This document shows positions 1 to 10,856 of a stretch of DNA of 64,000 nt, in pieces. The DNA is from Paenibacillus xylanexedens (GTDB lineage Bacteria > Bacillota > Bacilli > Paenibacillales > Paenibacillaceae): assembly GCF_017874615.1 (NCBI RefSeq), contig NZ_JAGIKV010000010.1:1-64000 (forward strand), in the 5' to 3' direction. Each line of letters opens with the position of its first letter. Position 1 is the first letter of the stretch. The position numbers and the translations under genes were made by a program. Under the pieces are notes generated by a model, which searched no databases, was not told the DNA's origin, and saw only the letters and a program-made list of their open reading frames with translations.

Positions 1-194
1 AAGAAAACAATTATTCGGTATTAGCTACCGTTTCCGGTAGTTGTCCCAAACTTGAGGGCAGGTTGCCTACGTGTTACTCACCCGTCCGCCGCTAAGTATC
101 AAGGAAGCAAGCTTCCTATCCACTCCGCTCGACTTGCATGTATTAGGCATGCCGCCAGCGTTCGTCCTGAGCCAGGATCAAACTCTCCAATAAA
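1..194 (-). rRNA. rrs: 16S ribosomal RNA, 5' part
   Basis: The reverse strand begins with the conserved start of bacterial 16S rRNA (AGAGTTTGATCCTGGCTCAG, complement near 166-185) followed by the V1 region. The mature 5' end is placed near 194 by analogy with the B. subtilis start TTTATCGGAGAG. The gene runs off the left edge, so only about the first 190 nt are present. It is transcribed leftwards. Confidence 0.97.
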
Positions 195-399
195 GTATTG
201 AAAAGAGCGATAAGCTCATTTTGAATCTGACGAGATTAAAAAATTAAAAATCTCATTTGTGCTCCAGCCGATCCAAGCCAAGGCTTGTCTCCAACTTTCG
301 CGTTCATTCTGCAAGCAGAATATTTACTCACTCGTTGTTCAGTTTTCAAAGATCAAACTTATTTCGTTACCGAATGTCGTTCTCTTCAGCAACTCTTAT

Positions 400-428
400 A
401 TAATATCATGTCCGAACCAACTTTGCAA
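400..428 (-). promoter_or_regulatory. Proximal rrn promoter
   Basis: On the reverse strand a -35 box TTGCAA (423-428) and a -10 box TATTAT (400-405) are separated by exactly 17 bp. That puts the start point about 200 nt upstream of the mature 16S end, a normal distance for a Bacillales rrn operon. Confidence 0.6.
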
Positions 429-512
429 GCTCTTTTTTTAAGTTTCTTTCGAAGCTTATTTCATTTTGCTTGCCGCACCAGTGTTAAACCGTGTTTTCTT
501 GGCCGGATTAAT

Positions 513-541
513 AATATATCACGTATAGATATTAATTACAA
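513..541 (-). promoter_or_regulatory. Distal rrn promoter candidate
   Basis: A second reverse-strand pair, TTGTAA (536-541) and TATATT (513-518), again has 17-bp spacing, about 110 bp upstream of the proximal one. Tandem promoters are usual for rrn operons, but the boxes are weaker and no experimental support is available here. Confidence 0.42.
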
Positions 542-828
542 TACTTAATTTAATAAAATTCATTAACTACAAATCAGCTACCTTTACTGTGTTGCTCTCC
601 TCTATCTCAGTGTAAAGTTTATTATAGCTTAAATGACATTCTTTCCATTCATACATCGCAATACATGTCTAATTGATTTTAAACTTATTAGCCTACATCT
701 CCTCTCATATATTTTAGCTTCATTAAAATGCTCAATTTAGGTTGTCCTTTTATCAAGGTCATACAAGATTACTGGGGGGGGCACTGTAAGTTACCACGAG
801 TATAAGTAGAAGTATTATAGAAGATACA

Positions 829-872
829 CAAAAAAAGTGATGCACGCATACAACTATACGTGAACCACTTTC
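829..872 (-). terminator. Terminator of the YhgE-like gene
   Basis: On the reverse strand AAAGTG pairs with CACTTT and an inner CACG pairs with CGTG, followed by a run of T. It lies just past the stop of the membrane protein gene. Confidence 0.6.
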
Positions 873-907
873 TTGTGTGTTATTACATTATATATAGAAG
901 GAAACTC

Positions 908-2083
908 TTAATGTTGTGCCTGTGCTGATGCTGGAGGCGTCATCGTCATTTGTCCATTACCTGCTTTTTGCATGCCAACTCGCAGCAACGTAATTCCCCA
1001 CGTAATAATCGAGATCAACAGAAGATGAACCATGTATCCCCCTACTGCTTCTCCACTATAGATCAAACGCATAAATCCCTGTACCCCATTGGAAGCGGGC
1101 AGAAAGTTACCAATATACCGGTAGAATGGCGCCAGCATCTCGGCTGGAATGATATTTCCTGCTGTCATCAACTGGAGCGGAACCATCGCTACATTAAATA
1201 GAGGGCCTGCATTACCAAACAGGGCAAAACTCATTTGTGTAAAACAGATACAAGCCAGACTCACCAGCACATGATACAGATACAACGCGCCGAAGGAGCT
1301 CGCAACATCCGTGAACTGAAGAGCTACTGTATCCACAATCAGAGGAACGATCACAGCTATACACAATAACAGCAATTGCCGTCCCCAGAAGATTTCCCAT
1401 TTGGAGTGGTTACGTTTCATGATATTCGATGTAATATTAAACTGAATGTTCATAGTCATCGAAGCAATATAGGTGATAAATCCCAGAATCATGGGCAGCA
1501 TTGATGTTGCAAAATCACTCACGCTGTTCGTTTTATTAATTTCAGCCTTCACAGGCCCTTCATTTATCTTCGCCATCACTTGTCCAATAGCTGCACTCAG
1601 TTCATCGCTGTTTATACTATCGTTATTGAGTGTCACTTGAACCTTGGATTCCAGAATCCCTTGACCCATTTGTGCAGTCATTCCGGTCGCGGCATGTTCC
1701 ACAATGGATTTGGCTACATCGGCATTTCCCTGATTGATATAAAAGGACAAGCTCGCCTCTGTGCCTCCTGCAATCTGGTCAGTAAATCCTTCCGGAATAA
1801 CAATAACCATCGCATAGTTACCAGCATTCATCTGTTGCTCAGCTTCCTCGGCAGAACCCAGTACATTGACATGGAAAGGCGCGAGCGTTTCAATCTGCTT
1901 CTGCACCTCTGTTCCCTGTGTCCCGTCTTCGTTCACCAGAGCAACTTGAAGTTGATCCACTCTCTCCGTGGCTTGATGATAACCCGTCATCCAGATCACA
2001 ACAAATAACAGCGGAACAATCAATGCAAAAACCAACCCTATTTTTGTCTGTGGCACTTTAAGAAAATCTTTGAAGCTTTTCAT
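908..2083 (-). CDS. ABC-2/YhgE-Pip type membrane protein
   Basis: This is an integral membrane protein of 391 residues. An N-terminal membrane segment (about residues 14-34) is followed by a roughly 150-residue extracytoplasmic part, then about five membrane segments (residues about 195-370). This layout is that of the YhgE/Pip and ABC-2 permease-like family, whose members include toxin/drug exporters and phage receptors. No ATPase partner is encoded nearby. The ribosome site GGGAG lies about 10 nt before the start. It follows the MarR gene by 80 bp on the same strand and has its own promoter with a palindrome, so MarR control of an export function is likely. The substrate is unknown. Confidence 0.75.
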   Translation of the reverse strand: MKSFKDFLKVPQTKIGLVFALIVPLLFVVIWMTGYHQATERVDQLQVALVNEDGTQGTEVQKQIETLAPFHVNVLGSAEEAEQQMNAGNYAMVIVIPEGFTDQIAGGTEASLSFYINQGNADVAKSIVEHAATGMTAQMGQGILESKVQVTLNNDSINSDELSAAIGQVMAKINEGPVKAEINKTNSVSDFATSMLPMILGFITYIASMTMNIQFNITSNIMKRNHSKWEIFWGRQLLLLCIAVIVPLIVDTVALQFTDVASSFGALYLYHVLVSLACICFTQMSFALFGNAGPLFNVAMVPLQLMTAGNIIPAEMLAPFYRYIGNFLPASNGVQGFMRLIYSGEAVGGYMVHLLLISIITWGITLLRVGMQKAGNGQMTMTPPASAQAQH

Positions 2084-2124
2084 TCGTTCACGACTCCCAT
2101 TAGTTAAAATTAAAATAATTGCAC

Positions 2125-2157
2125 TGCATATATATGCACATGCACATATTACGTCAA
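2125..2157 (-). promoter_or_regulatory. Promoter with palindromic operator before the YhgE-like gene
   Basis: A reverse-strand -35 box TTGACG (2152-2157) and a -10 box TATATA (2129-2134) are 17 bp apart. The -10 lies inside a perfect 14-bp palindrome, TGCATATATATGCA (2125-2138). A MarR dimer binding there would block polymerase, which fits the neighbouring MarR gene. The operator role is inferred. Confidence 0.6.
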
Positions 2158-2163
2158 AAAAAT

Positions 2164-2595
2164 TTATTTCATCTTTTCATAGATGCGATTCATTACATTC
2201 ATGAATGCTTCAAGCTCTTCAGGGGAACATTCGGCGAGTGCCTCTTGCTCTTGCTGTTTTGCCTTTGGTGTCAGAACGTTATTCATTTCCAGTCCTTCCG
2301 CCGTCAAACAAAGCAAAACCGCTCTGCGGTCCTGTGGATCTTCTTCTCTTGTCACCAAACCTTTGCGAATCAACTTGTCTATAATTTTGCCTACCGTTGT
2401 CTGGTCCCGCACTGTTAATTCAGCCAGTTTTTTCTGTGATATATGGCTTCCAGCCTTGCTCAATTCATTCAAGACTGCAAATTGTTCCGGAGTAATATCC
2501 TGTTCACTTAGATTTCTGGTTGTTGTTTTTTTGTATGCCAGATACGTCCGTGACAGAATCAGTCCAAGTGGATTTTCATCCATATTAACAGGCAT
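2164..2595 (-). CDS. MarR family transcriptional regulator
   Basis: A winged-helix regulator of 143 residues. The recognisable core runs from ITPEQFAVLNEL through the recognition region ISQKKLAELTVRDQTTVGKI to the wing segment LVTREEDPQDRRAVLLCLT, with a dimerisation helix at the C-terminus. The start is taken at MPVNMDE because AAAGGAG lies 7 nt upstream; the longer frame to 2631 lacks such a site. It precedes the YhgE-like gene, and a dyad lies in that gene's promoter, so it probably represses the export gene in response to a small ligand, as MarR proteins do. Confidence 0.9.
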   Translation of the reverse strand: MPVNMDENPLGLILSRTYLAYKKTTTRNLSEQDITPEQFAVLNELSKAGSHISQKKLAELTVRDQTTVGKIIDKLIRKGLVTREEDPQDRRAVLLCLTAEGLEMNNVLTPKAKQQEQEALAECSPEELEAFMNVMNRIYEKMK

Positions 2596-2649
2596 GCTGT
2601 TGCTCCTTTCTCTATATAGTAGCACTACCATCTAATTTGCGTAAGCTCT

Positions 2650-2679
2650 ATATTATTACCATATTTACATTACTGTCAA
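2650..2679 (-). promoter_or_regulatory. Promoter of the MarR gene
   Basis: A perfect -35 box TTGACA (2674-2679) is followed after 18 bp by TAATAT (2650-2655) on the reverse strand, about 55 bp before the marR start. Confidence 0.5.
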
Positions 2680-2702
2680 TTTAATTTTTTATCTTATCAA
2701 GC

Positions 2703-2736
2703 AAAAAGAGACCCACCCGTTAGTCAGGCAGCTCTC
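2703..2736 (-). terminator. Terminator after the small basic protein gene
   Basis: The reverse strand has AGAGA pairing with TCTCT, extended by an imperfect inner stem, and then five T residues. It lies 25 bp past the stop codon. Confidence 0.5.
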
Positions 2737-2760
2737 TCCTCTGGCATCGTCAAGCCATAC

Positions 2761-2928
2761 TTACTCGGGCTTGCCACTTGAAGTTTCGGTATCGTCCTTC
2801 TTCTTTGTGCCTTTACTTTTATAAGGCTTCGGTGCACTTTTCGCCCGGTTAGCAGCGGCTTGCCAACGGTTCCAGCCTTTTTTACCCGTACCACGGCCGG
2901 TGCCGCCTTTTCCTTTTGCATTGCTCAT
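2761..2928 (-). CDS. Small basic Gly/Lys-rich protein (DUF3934-like?)
   Basis: A 55-residue protein beginning MSNAKGKGGTGRG, with a conserved-looking KKGWNRWQ segment, followed by a Lys/Ser-rich tail. The start at 2928 has GGAG 7 nt upstream; an ORF start at 2991 has no such site. The composition (basic, no hydrophobic core apart from the WNRW patch) suggests a small nucleic-acid- or ribosome-associated protein, but that is inference. It resembles the short DUF3934 family as I remember it; I am not sure of that assignment. It has its own terminator and no operon partner. Confidence 0.7.
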   Translation of the reverse strand: MSNAKGKGGTGRGTGKKGWNRWQAAANRAKSAPKPYKSKGTKKKDDTETSSGKPE

Positions 2929-3073
2929 GTTATCACTCCAATAATCCTGTATATGCTTAAAAATGACCGTCCTCGGTAACTTATTATGCAACCCAGCCCA
3001 TCTAATTCACTTCCAGCAATTCTTATTATACCAAAAATCCACGTCTTTACGTCCATTTCCATAAATCATTGTA

Positions 3074-3102
3074 TTGTTATTCTGTTATGAAAGCGGTATA
3101 GT
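3074..3102 (+). promoter_or_regulatory. licT promoter with candidate cre site
   Basis: TTGTTA (3074-3079) and TATAGT (3097-3102) are 17 bp apart. The stretch TGAAAGCGGTATAG (3088-3101) matches the CcpA cre consensus at 9 of 11 defined positions and overlaps the -10 box, so glucose repression is plausible. Confidence 0.55.
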
Positions 3103-3137
3103 GGACATAATTGAAAGAGGAAGCTGCGTCTTCTTCG

Positions 3138-3205
3138 GGATTGTTACTGGTAAGCAGGCGATACCCAAACCAAGGCTGTCTATTAAGCCTTAGTTTGGGT
3201 TTTTT
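3138..3205 (+). promoter_or_regulatory. RAT antiterminator overlapping a terminator, before licT
   Basis: GGATTGTTACTGGTAAGCAG (from 3138) continuing through GGCGATACCC is the ribonucleic antiterminator bound by BglG/LicT/SacT proteins. Its 3' part is shared with a terminator: CCCAAAC (3164-3170) pairs with GTTTGGG (3193-3199) and AAGGCT with AGCCTT, followed by six T. Active LicT would stabilise the RAT and allow read-through into its own gene. Confidence 0.9.
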
Positions 3206-3240
3206 GTTTTTATTACGACCAATTGAGGTGAAACACATAT

Positions 3241-4101
3241 ATGATCATCCGTCAGATTTTTAACAACAATGTCATCCGGGCTGAGAACCAGGTTGGTCAC
3301 GAATTTGTTGTCATTGGCAACGGTCTTGGCTTCAAAAAGAAAAACGGACAGCCCGTGGATGAGGATAAAATCGAAAAAACCTTTGTGCTTAAATCGGATA
3401 AAATACCACAAAAACTAATCGATCTGATTGGGGAAACGTCTGTTGAATATTTGAAGTTAGCGGACGAAATTGTAGGCCATGCCAAAAAGGAAATGGGCGA
3501 TATTTTTAGTGATAATATCTATATATCATTGATCGATCATATTCAGTTTGCCATTACCCGGTACCGTAAATCCGTCGGGCTGAAGAATTCCCTTTTGTGG
3601 CAGATCAAAAAGTTTTACAAGAAGGAGTTTGGGATTGGCATGAACGCTGTGGAGCTAATCCAGGAACAATTCGGCATCCAAATGGATGAACATGAGGCCA
3701 GCTTTATTGCGATGCATTTTGTAAACGCTCGTCAAGATGCTCAAGGCATGAAACAAACCGTTGAAATTACTGAAGTTATTGATGATATCTTCAACATTGT
3801 GACCAACCATTATCACATCGCCCTGGATGAAAATTCATTTAATTATTCCCGGTTTATTACCCATCTTCAATATTTTGTGCAGAGAATGTTGAGTAATGAA
3901 CAGGAGCAATTTGCTTCAGGAGACAACTTTCTGTATGAGCAGGTGAAGGACAAATATAGCAACGCTTTTGAGTGCACACAGCGGATCAATCAGTACCTTG
4001 AAGACAAGTTTGAAAGTGCCATGTCCATTGATGAAAAGGTGTATTTGACGATCCATATTCAACGTGTCACTTCCCGTAACGAGCTTCTCGACACAGAATA
4101 A
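3241..4101 (+). CDS. licT: LicT/BglG-family transcriptional antiterminator
   Basis: This 286-residue protein has the family layout: an N-terminal RNA-binding CAT domain (residues 1-55), then two PTS regulation domains. The four regulatory histidines are visible at 100 and 159 (PRD1) and 208 and 272 (PRD2), almost exactly where B. subtilis LicT has them. In this family phosphorylation by the cognate EII inactivates PRD1 and phosphorylation by HPr activates PRD2, and the active dimer binds RAT hairpins. A RAT lies upstream of this gene and a second one before the PTS gene, so it controls itself and the operon. The ribosome site GAGGTG lies 10 nt before the ATG. Confidence 0.95.
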   Translation: MIIRQIFNNNVIRAENQVGHEFVVIGNGLGFKKKNGQPVDEDKIEKTFVLKSDKIPQKLIDLIGETSVEYLKLADEIVGHAKKEMGDIFSDNIYISLIDHIQFAITRYRKSVGLKNSLLWQIKKFYKKEFGIGMNAVELIQEQFGIQMDEHEASFIAMHFVNARQDAQGMKQTVEITEVIDDIFNIVTNHYHIALDENSFNYSRFITHLQYFVQRMLSNEQEQFASGDNFLYEQVKDKYSNAFECTQRINQYLEDKFESAMSIDEKVYLTIHIQRVTSRNELLDTE

Positions 4102-4108
4102 AAAAAGC

Positions 4109-4137
4109 TTGCAAACGATTTCGGCGTCATATATAGT
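4109..4137 (+). promoter_or_regulatory. Internal promoter with strong cre site before the PTS gene
   Basis: TTGCAA (4109-4114) and TATAGT (4132-4137) have 17-bp spacing just after the licT stop. TGCAAACGATTTCG (4110-4123) matches the cre consensus in all but the last defined position and overlaps the -35 box. The PTS and hydrolase genes could therefore be transcribed independently of licT and repressed by CcpA. Confidence 0.6.
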
Positions 4138-4159
4138 AGGTCTCACAACTTAACGACAA

Positions 4160-4249
4160 GGATTGTTACTGCTCAAGCAGGCGATACCTAAATGATTGGC
4201 AACAGGTCATCTTTCCGATGATCATAGCCATTCGTTTAGGTATTTTTTT
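4160..4249 (+). promoter_or_regulatory. Second RAT/terminator switch, before the PTS gene
   Basis: GGATTGTTACTGCTCAAGCA (from 4160) continuing GGCGATACCTAAA is a second LicT-type RAT. The overlapping terminator pairs ACCTAAA (4186-4192) with TTTAGGT (4235-4241), extended by TGATTGGC/GCCATTCG, and ends in a T run. Confidence 0.9.
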
Positions 4250-4267
4250 GTTTTCAGGCAATCTTAA

Positions 4268-6184
<1,917 letters not shown>

Positions 6185-6214
6185 CCCAACTTATATTATA
6201 CGAATTCAATTTAG

Positions 6215-7636
<1,422 letters not shown>

Positions 7637-7650
7637 TACTGTAATATCAA

Positions 7651-7691
7651 AAAAAGTCGACTACACAATTTTCATGTGTAGTCGACTTTTT
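7651..7691. terminator. Bidirectional terminator between bglH and the MFS gene
   Basis: A perfect 17-bp inverted repeat, AAAAAGTCGACTACACA and its complement, has a 7-nt loop and gives a T run on both strands. It serves the converging bglH (+) and MFS (-) genes. Confidence 0.9.
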
Positions 7692-7720
7692 AGTTAATGC
7701 ATTTCTTTTCCCGAATGAAA

Positions 7721-8941
7721 TTACATTTCAGCCTTCTGTTGTTTCACCGTTTTGCCGCCTCTGAGTACCCGCAGGGATAACAGGAAACAGATCGCCAAAA
7801 CGGCTGCTGCTGAAACATAAGGATAGTTAATATTCACATCGAACAGTGCTCCAGCTACGATTGGACCTGCGATATTCCCCAAACTGGTATACGCCGAGTT
7901 CAGTCCAGCCACAAAGCCTTGTTGTTCTTGTGCCAGTTTGGACATCTGTGTACTAATCGCCGGACGCAAAATGTCCATACCCAGAAAGACGATAAACGTT
8001 ACGACAAGAATCATCCAGTACGTACTTACAAACAAGGTCAACAGTACAAATACGGCTACAAATAACAGACAGACTGAAATGACCATCTTTTCACCAAATC
8101 GATTGAGCAACCAACCGATCAGGGATACCTGTACTACCGCACCCGCGATGGAACCGAATGTAATAATAAATGCAATATCTTTGGTCGTAAAGCCGAATTT
8201 GTGATCCACAAATAGTGAAAATACCGTCTCGTAGTTCGCCAGACCAAATGCCATAACAAATACAATAATCAAGCTGAAAAAGTACGGTTCACGGTACGAA
8301 TTCAGCAATTGGGATACCATACCCGGAGCTTTGACCTTCGCTGCGCCAGCTACAGGTTTACTTTGTTCTCCTGTGCTTCGTGCAGATTCCGGCAAAATAA
8401 TCAATGTAATGATGGATGCCAGCAAACCGGCAACCCCAGCAGCGTAGAACGGAATTCGAATGCCAAAGTCCGCAATGTACCCACCAATTCCCGGACCGAT
8501 AATAAATCCGGTTGTAATCGCTGCATTAATCAATCCCATACCTTTGCCGCGTTCTTCCTCTGTTGTAATATCTGCGGTGTAAGCCATAACCGCCGGGAAG
8601 ATCATCGCCGCACCAATACCCCCAAGCATCCGGGCTGCGAAGAGCAGCACTGGTGCGTTGACCGCACCAAACATAAACTCGGATACGGCAAAAATCAGCA
8701 TGCCGCCAACGATAATTTTTTTACGTCCCCACGTATCCGACCATCGACCCGCAAGCGGGGAGAACAGAAACTGGGTGAAGGAAAATGCCGCTACCAGCAA
8801 TCCAACCGTGAATCCGGTGATATGCAGTAGATCCATATACGCAGGCATGATCGGCACAACGAGACCAATACCCGTAAAAACGAGAAAAATATTAAACATT
8901 AACAGCAGCAGTGCGCCCCTGTTCCGTGTTAGTAATGCCAT
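7721..8941 (-). CDS. MFS multidrug-type transporter
   Basis: A 406-residue protein with about 12 membrane segments. Loop 2-3 carries MFS motif A (GRWSDTWGRKK) and the fifth segment carries GFIIGPGIGG, the motif C of drug/H+ antiporters (NorA/Bmr/TetA group). The start at 8941 has GGAGG 8 nt upstream; the frame extends to 8965 but without a ribosome site. A TetR gene ends 32 bp before it on the same strand, so the two form an operon and the transporter is probably induced by its substrate. Which compound it expels cannot be read from sequence. Confidence 0.88.
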   Translation of the reverse strand: MALLTRNRGALLLLMFNIFLVFTGIGLVVPIMPAYMDLLHITGFTVGLLVAAFSFTQFLFSPLAGRWSDTWGRKKIIVGGMLIFAVSEFMFGAVNAPVLLFAARMLGGIGAAMIFPAVMAYTADITTEEERGKGMGLINAAITTGFIIGPGIGGYIADFGIRIPFYAAGVAGLLASIITLIILPESARSTGEQSKPVAGAAKVKAPGMVSQLLNSYREPYFFSLIIVFVMAFGLANYETVFSLFVDHKFGFTTKDIAFIITFGSIAGAVVQVSLIGWLLNRFGEKMVISVCLLFVAVFVLLTLFVSTYWMILVVTFIVFLGMDILRPAISTQMSKLAQEQQGFVAGLNSAYTSLGNIAGPIVAGALFDVNINYPYVSAAAVLAICFLLSLRVLRGGKTVKQQKAEM

Positions 8942-8973
8942 GATTCCATCCTCCGTAGTAGTCAAAATGTTAC

Positions 8974-9579
8974 TTAATCTTTATTTTTTGCAATCCCGTG
9001 CAAGAATACACTGGCAGCCTGGCGGTATAACGCAAGAGCCTGATCAGGCTCCATCCCCCGTGACATCTGGCTAAGACCAATAATGGTACTCTCCAATATG
9101 AGCGCGAGATTATTTACATTGTCTGCTTTAAACTCACCGCTCTCAATGCCTTGCTCTATCATTTGTTTGTTGAATTGAAGATGCCGCTCAAACATCAAGG
9201 CGATTCGTTCTTCAATATCATTTTCTTTCTTTTCCCCAGTGAAGAACTCATCGGCTGCTTTGGTCAAAGGGTGATTCATGTCATCTATGACGAGTTGTTC
9301 AGCCAGTCCGTAAATCTTCTCCGTAGAGGTGTGATAGAGATGTTCTTTGGCCGCCCAACTCTCTTCCCACTCCCGATCCCACTCATCAATTAGATAGAGG
9401 AACAGACCTTCCTTACTTTTAAAATGGTAATATATATTGCCTTTGCTGCTGCCTGTCGCAGCTACAATATCCTCAATGGACGTTGCTTTATAGCCTTTTT
9501 GTACAAAAAGGGCTTTGGAAGCATCCGCAAGTTTCTTCTTGGTCTGCTCGGTTTGAAGTTGCTTTTTATTCATATTCAT
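8974..9579 (-). CDS. TetR/AcrR family regulator
   Basis: 201 residues. The N-terminal helix-turn-helix is clear (ALFVQKGYKATSIEDIVAATGSSKGNIYYHFKSKEGLF, residues about 24-60), followed by a helical ligand and dimer domain typical of TetR. GGAGTG lies 9 nt before the start; a second Met two codons later is equally possible. It is upstream of and co-directional with the MFS gene, the usual local repressor-exporter arrangement. A dyad upstream of its own start is a candidate operator. Confidence 0.92.
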   Translation of the reverse strand: MNMNKKQLQTEQTKKKLADASKALFVQKGYKATSIEDIVAATGSSKGNIYYHFKSKEGLFLYLIDEWDREWEESWAAKEHLYHTSTEKIYGLAEQLVIDDMNHPLTKAADEFFTGEKKENDIEERIALMFERHLQFNKQMIEQGIESGEFKADNVNNLALILESTIIGLSQMSRGMEPDQALALYRQAASVFLHGIAKNKD

Positions 9580-9603
9580 TCCATTTCACTCCGTCCCATC
9601 CAT

Positions 9604-9621
9604 ACTGAACATTCGTTCTGT
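9604..9621. promoter_or_regulatory. Candidate TetR operator
   Basis: ACTGAACATTCGTTCTGT is an 18-bp dyad (GAAC-N4-GTTC core, one mismatch in the outer arms) 25 bp upstream of the tetR start, the expected place for autoregulation. Inferred from position and symmetry only. Confidence 0.4.
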
Positions 9622-9652
9622 ATTTTAACAGATGCACTCAATATAAGCAATG

Positions 9653-9685
9653 AAAAAGGAGAATTGGCACGCATGCCCACTCTCC
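9653..9685 (-). terminator. Terminator after the protease gene
   Basis: On the reverse strand GGAGA pairs with TCTCC and an inner GGCA with TGCC, followed by five T, directly after the protease stop at 9694. Confidence 0.7.
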
Positions 9686-9693
9686 CTCAACAA

Positions 9694-10842
9694 TCATTTC
9701 ACTTTTTTACCTTTACCATGCAATATTTTCAGTTGACCATTCTCATAACCCAACTGATACTCGACCCGATATTGCGATAGTATATATTCCCCATCTTTGC
9801 GTTCATTTGCTGTAATCATTGCCTTCACTTCCATCTCGTCATCGCCTTTGTTGACCGAGGATACCTCACTGATGGTCACCTCACTTGTATTCAGATATCC
9901 TTCTCTGAATTTGGCATATGTTGTAGCACTCTGCCACTCGCTTCCGAGCAGTGCATAAGCGGTTACATAATCACTCAGATTAAGGCTTGTATAAAAGTCC
10001 GTTACAATTCCTTCTGCTTGCAATGTCTTAGTGGCTGAACCCAAGTGAGTATCCCCAGCCGTCCGTACCGACGTTGTGCCAGAAGGATTTTTGGACCACG
10101 CCTGCACCTGCTTGAGCACACTAGTCATTGGGATACTGAATCCTATTCCCCCCTCCTGCTCCACGACCGCCGAATTAATGCCAATCACTTCACCCGTCTC
10201 CGCACTAATGAGTGGTCCACCACTGTTGCCATGGGTTATTGGTGCCGAGATCTGATAGAGGTTACTATAGATGTAAGGCGCTATTTCAAAGCTACGCCCC
10301 AATCCACTGATGATTCCGGTCGTTACGGTGTTCTCTAGCCCAAGTGGACTACCCAATGCCAGAATCTCGTCTCCGGTCTCAGCTTTGGATTTGGCGATGA
10401 TTAACGGCTTAACTTTTTTCAAATCAGGAACCCTGACCACAGCTACGTCTGTTTCATCCCCAATACCAATAACCGTCCCCTTATATTCCTCATGGTTCAA
10501 GGTCCGAATGGTTACTTCCTTTGCACCCTCCACCACATGCGCATTGGTCACGACATCTCCCTGATCATTGTAGAGAAAACCGGAGCCCAATCCGCTGCTA
10601 CTCTCGATCGTTACGACTTTCTTCTGGCTTTCTTCTATAATCTGTTTGCGCGTCTTCTTCACAGGTTGCTTGGAGGCAGTCGTCGCTGCCGCATTTTCCG
10701 TTTCCTTCGCGGCAACAACTGCCAGTCTGGGCCCATCCTGCAACTGATCTGCTGAATGCTGGTGTATCCAGAACACGCCTCCTGCTCCAGCGCCAATGAT
10801 AATAGCACTGGATATGATCGTACTCCATGTTCGTTTGGTCAT
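9694..10842 (-). CDS. Membrane-anchored HtrA-like trypsin-fold serine protease
   Basis: 382 residues. A short N-terminal membrane anchor (about 7-27) and a charged linker lead to a trypsin-like domain. The catalytic triad is visible: His102 (TNAHVVEG), Asp132 (DETDVAVV) and Ser207 (HGNSGGP). Instead of a PDZ domain the C-terminal 100 residues form an alpha/beta segment resembling an NTF2/lipoprotein-like domain. The start at 10842 is chosen because AGGAGG lies 10 nt upstream and overlaps the stop of the preceding zinc-ribbon gene, so the two are translationally coupled. Quality control of extracytoplasmic proteins is the likely role. Confidence 0.88.
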   Translation of the reverse strand: MTKRTWSTIISSAIIIGAGAGGVFWIHQHSADQLQDGPRLAVVAAKETENAAATTASKQPVKKTRKQIIEESQKKVVTIESSSGLGSGFLYNDQGDVVTNAHVVEGAKEVTIRTLNHEEYKGTVIGIGDETDVAVVRVPDLKKVKPLIIAKSKAETGDEILALGSPLGLENTVTTGIISGLGRSFEIAPYIYSNLYQISAPITHGNSGGPLISAETGEVIGINSAVVEQEGGIGFSIPMTSVLKQVQAWSKNPSGTTSVRTAGDTHLGSATKTLQAEGIVTDFYTSLNLSDYVTAYALLGSEWQSATTYAKFREGYLNTSEVTISEVSSVNKGDDEMEVKAMITANERKDGEYILSQYRVEYQLGYENGQLKILHGKGKKVK

Positions 10843-10856
10843 TCCAACCTGTCCTC

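Larger units (their letters stand above)
195..828. other. rrn leader and upstream region without genes
   Basis: This AT-rich 630-bp stretch lies between the 16S gene and the terminator of the next gene. It holds the rrn leader and two candidate promoters, listed separately. I see no convincing coding region: the short ORFs here lack ribosome sites. A run of eight G residues lies at about 774-781. Confidence 0.7.

Noticed and set aside
8309..8830. 173-codon plus-strand ORF
   Set aside because: Shadow of the MFS gene on the other strand; no start signals.
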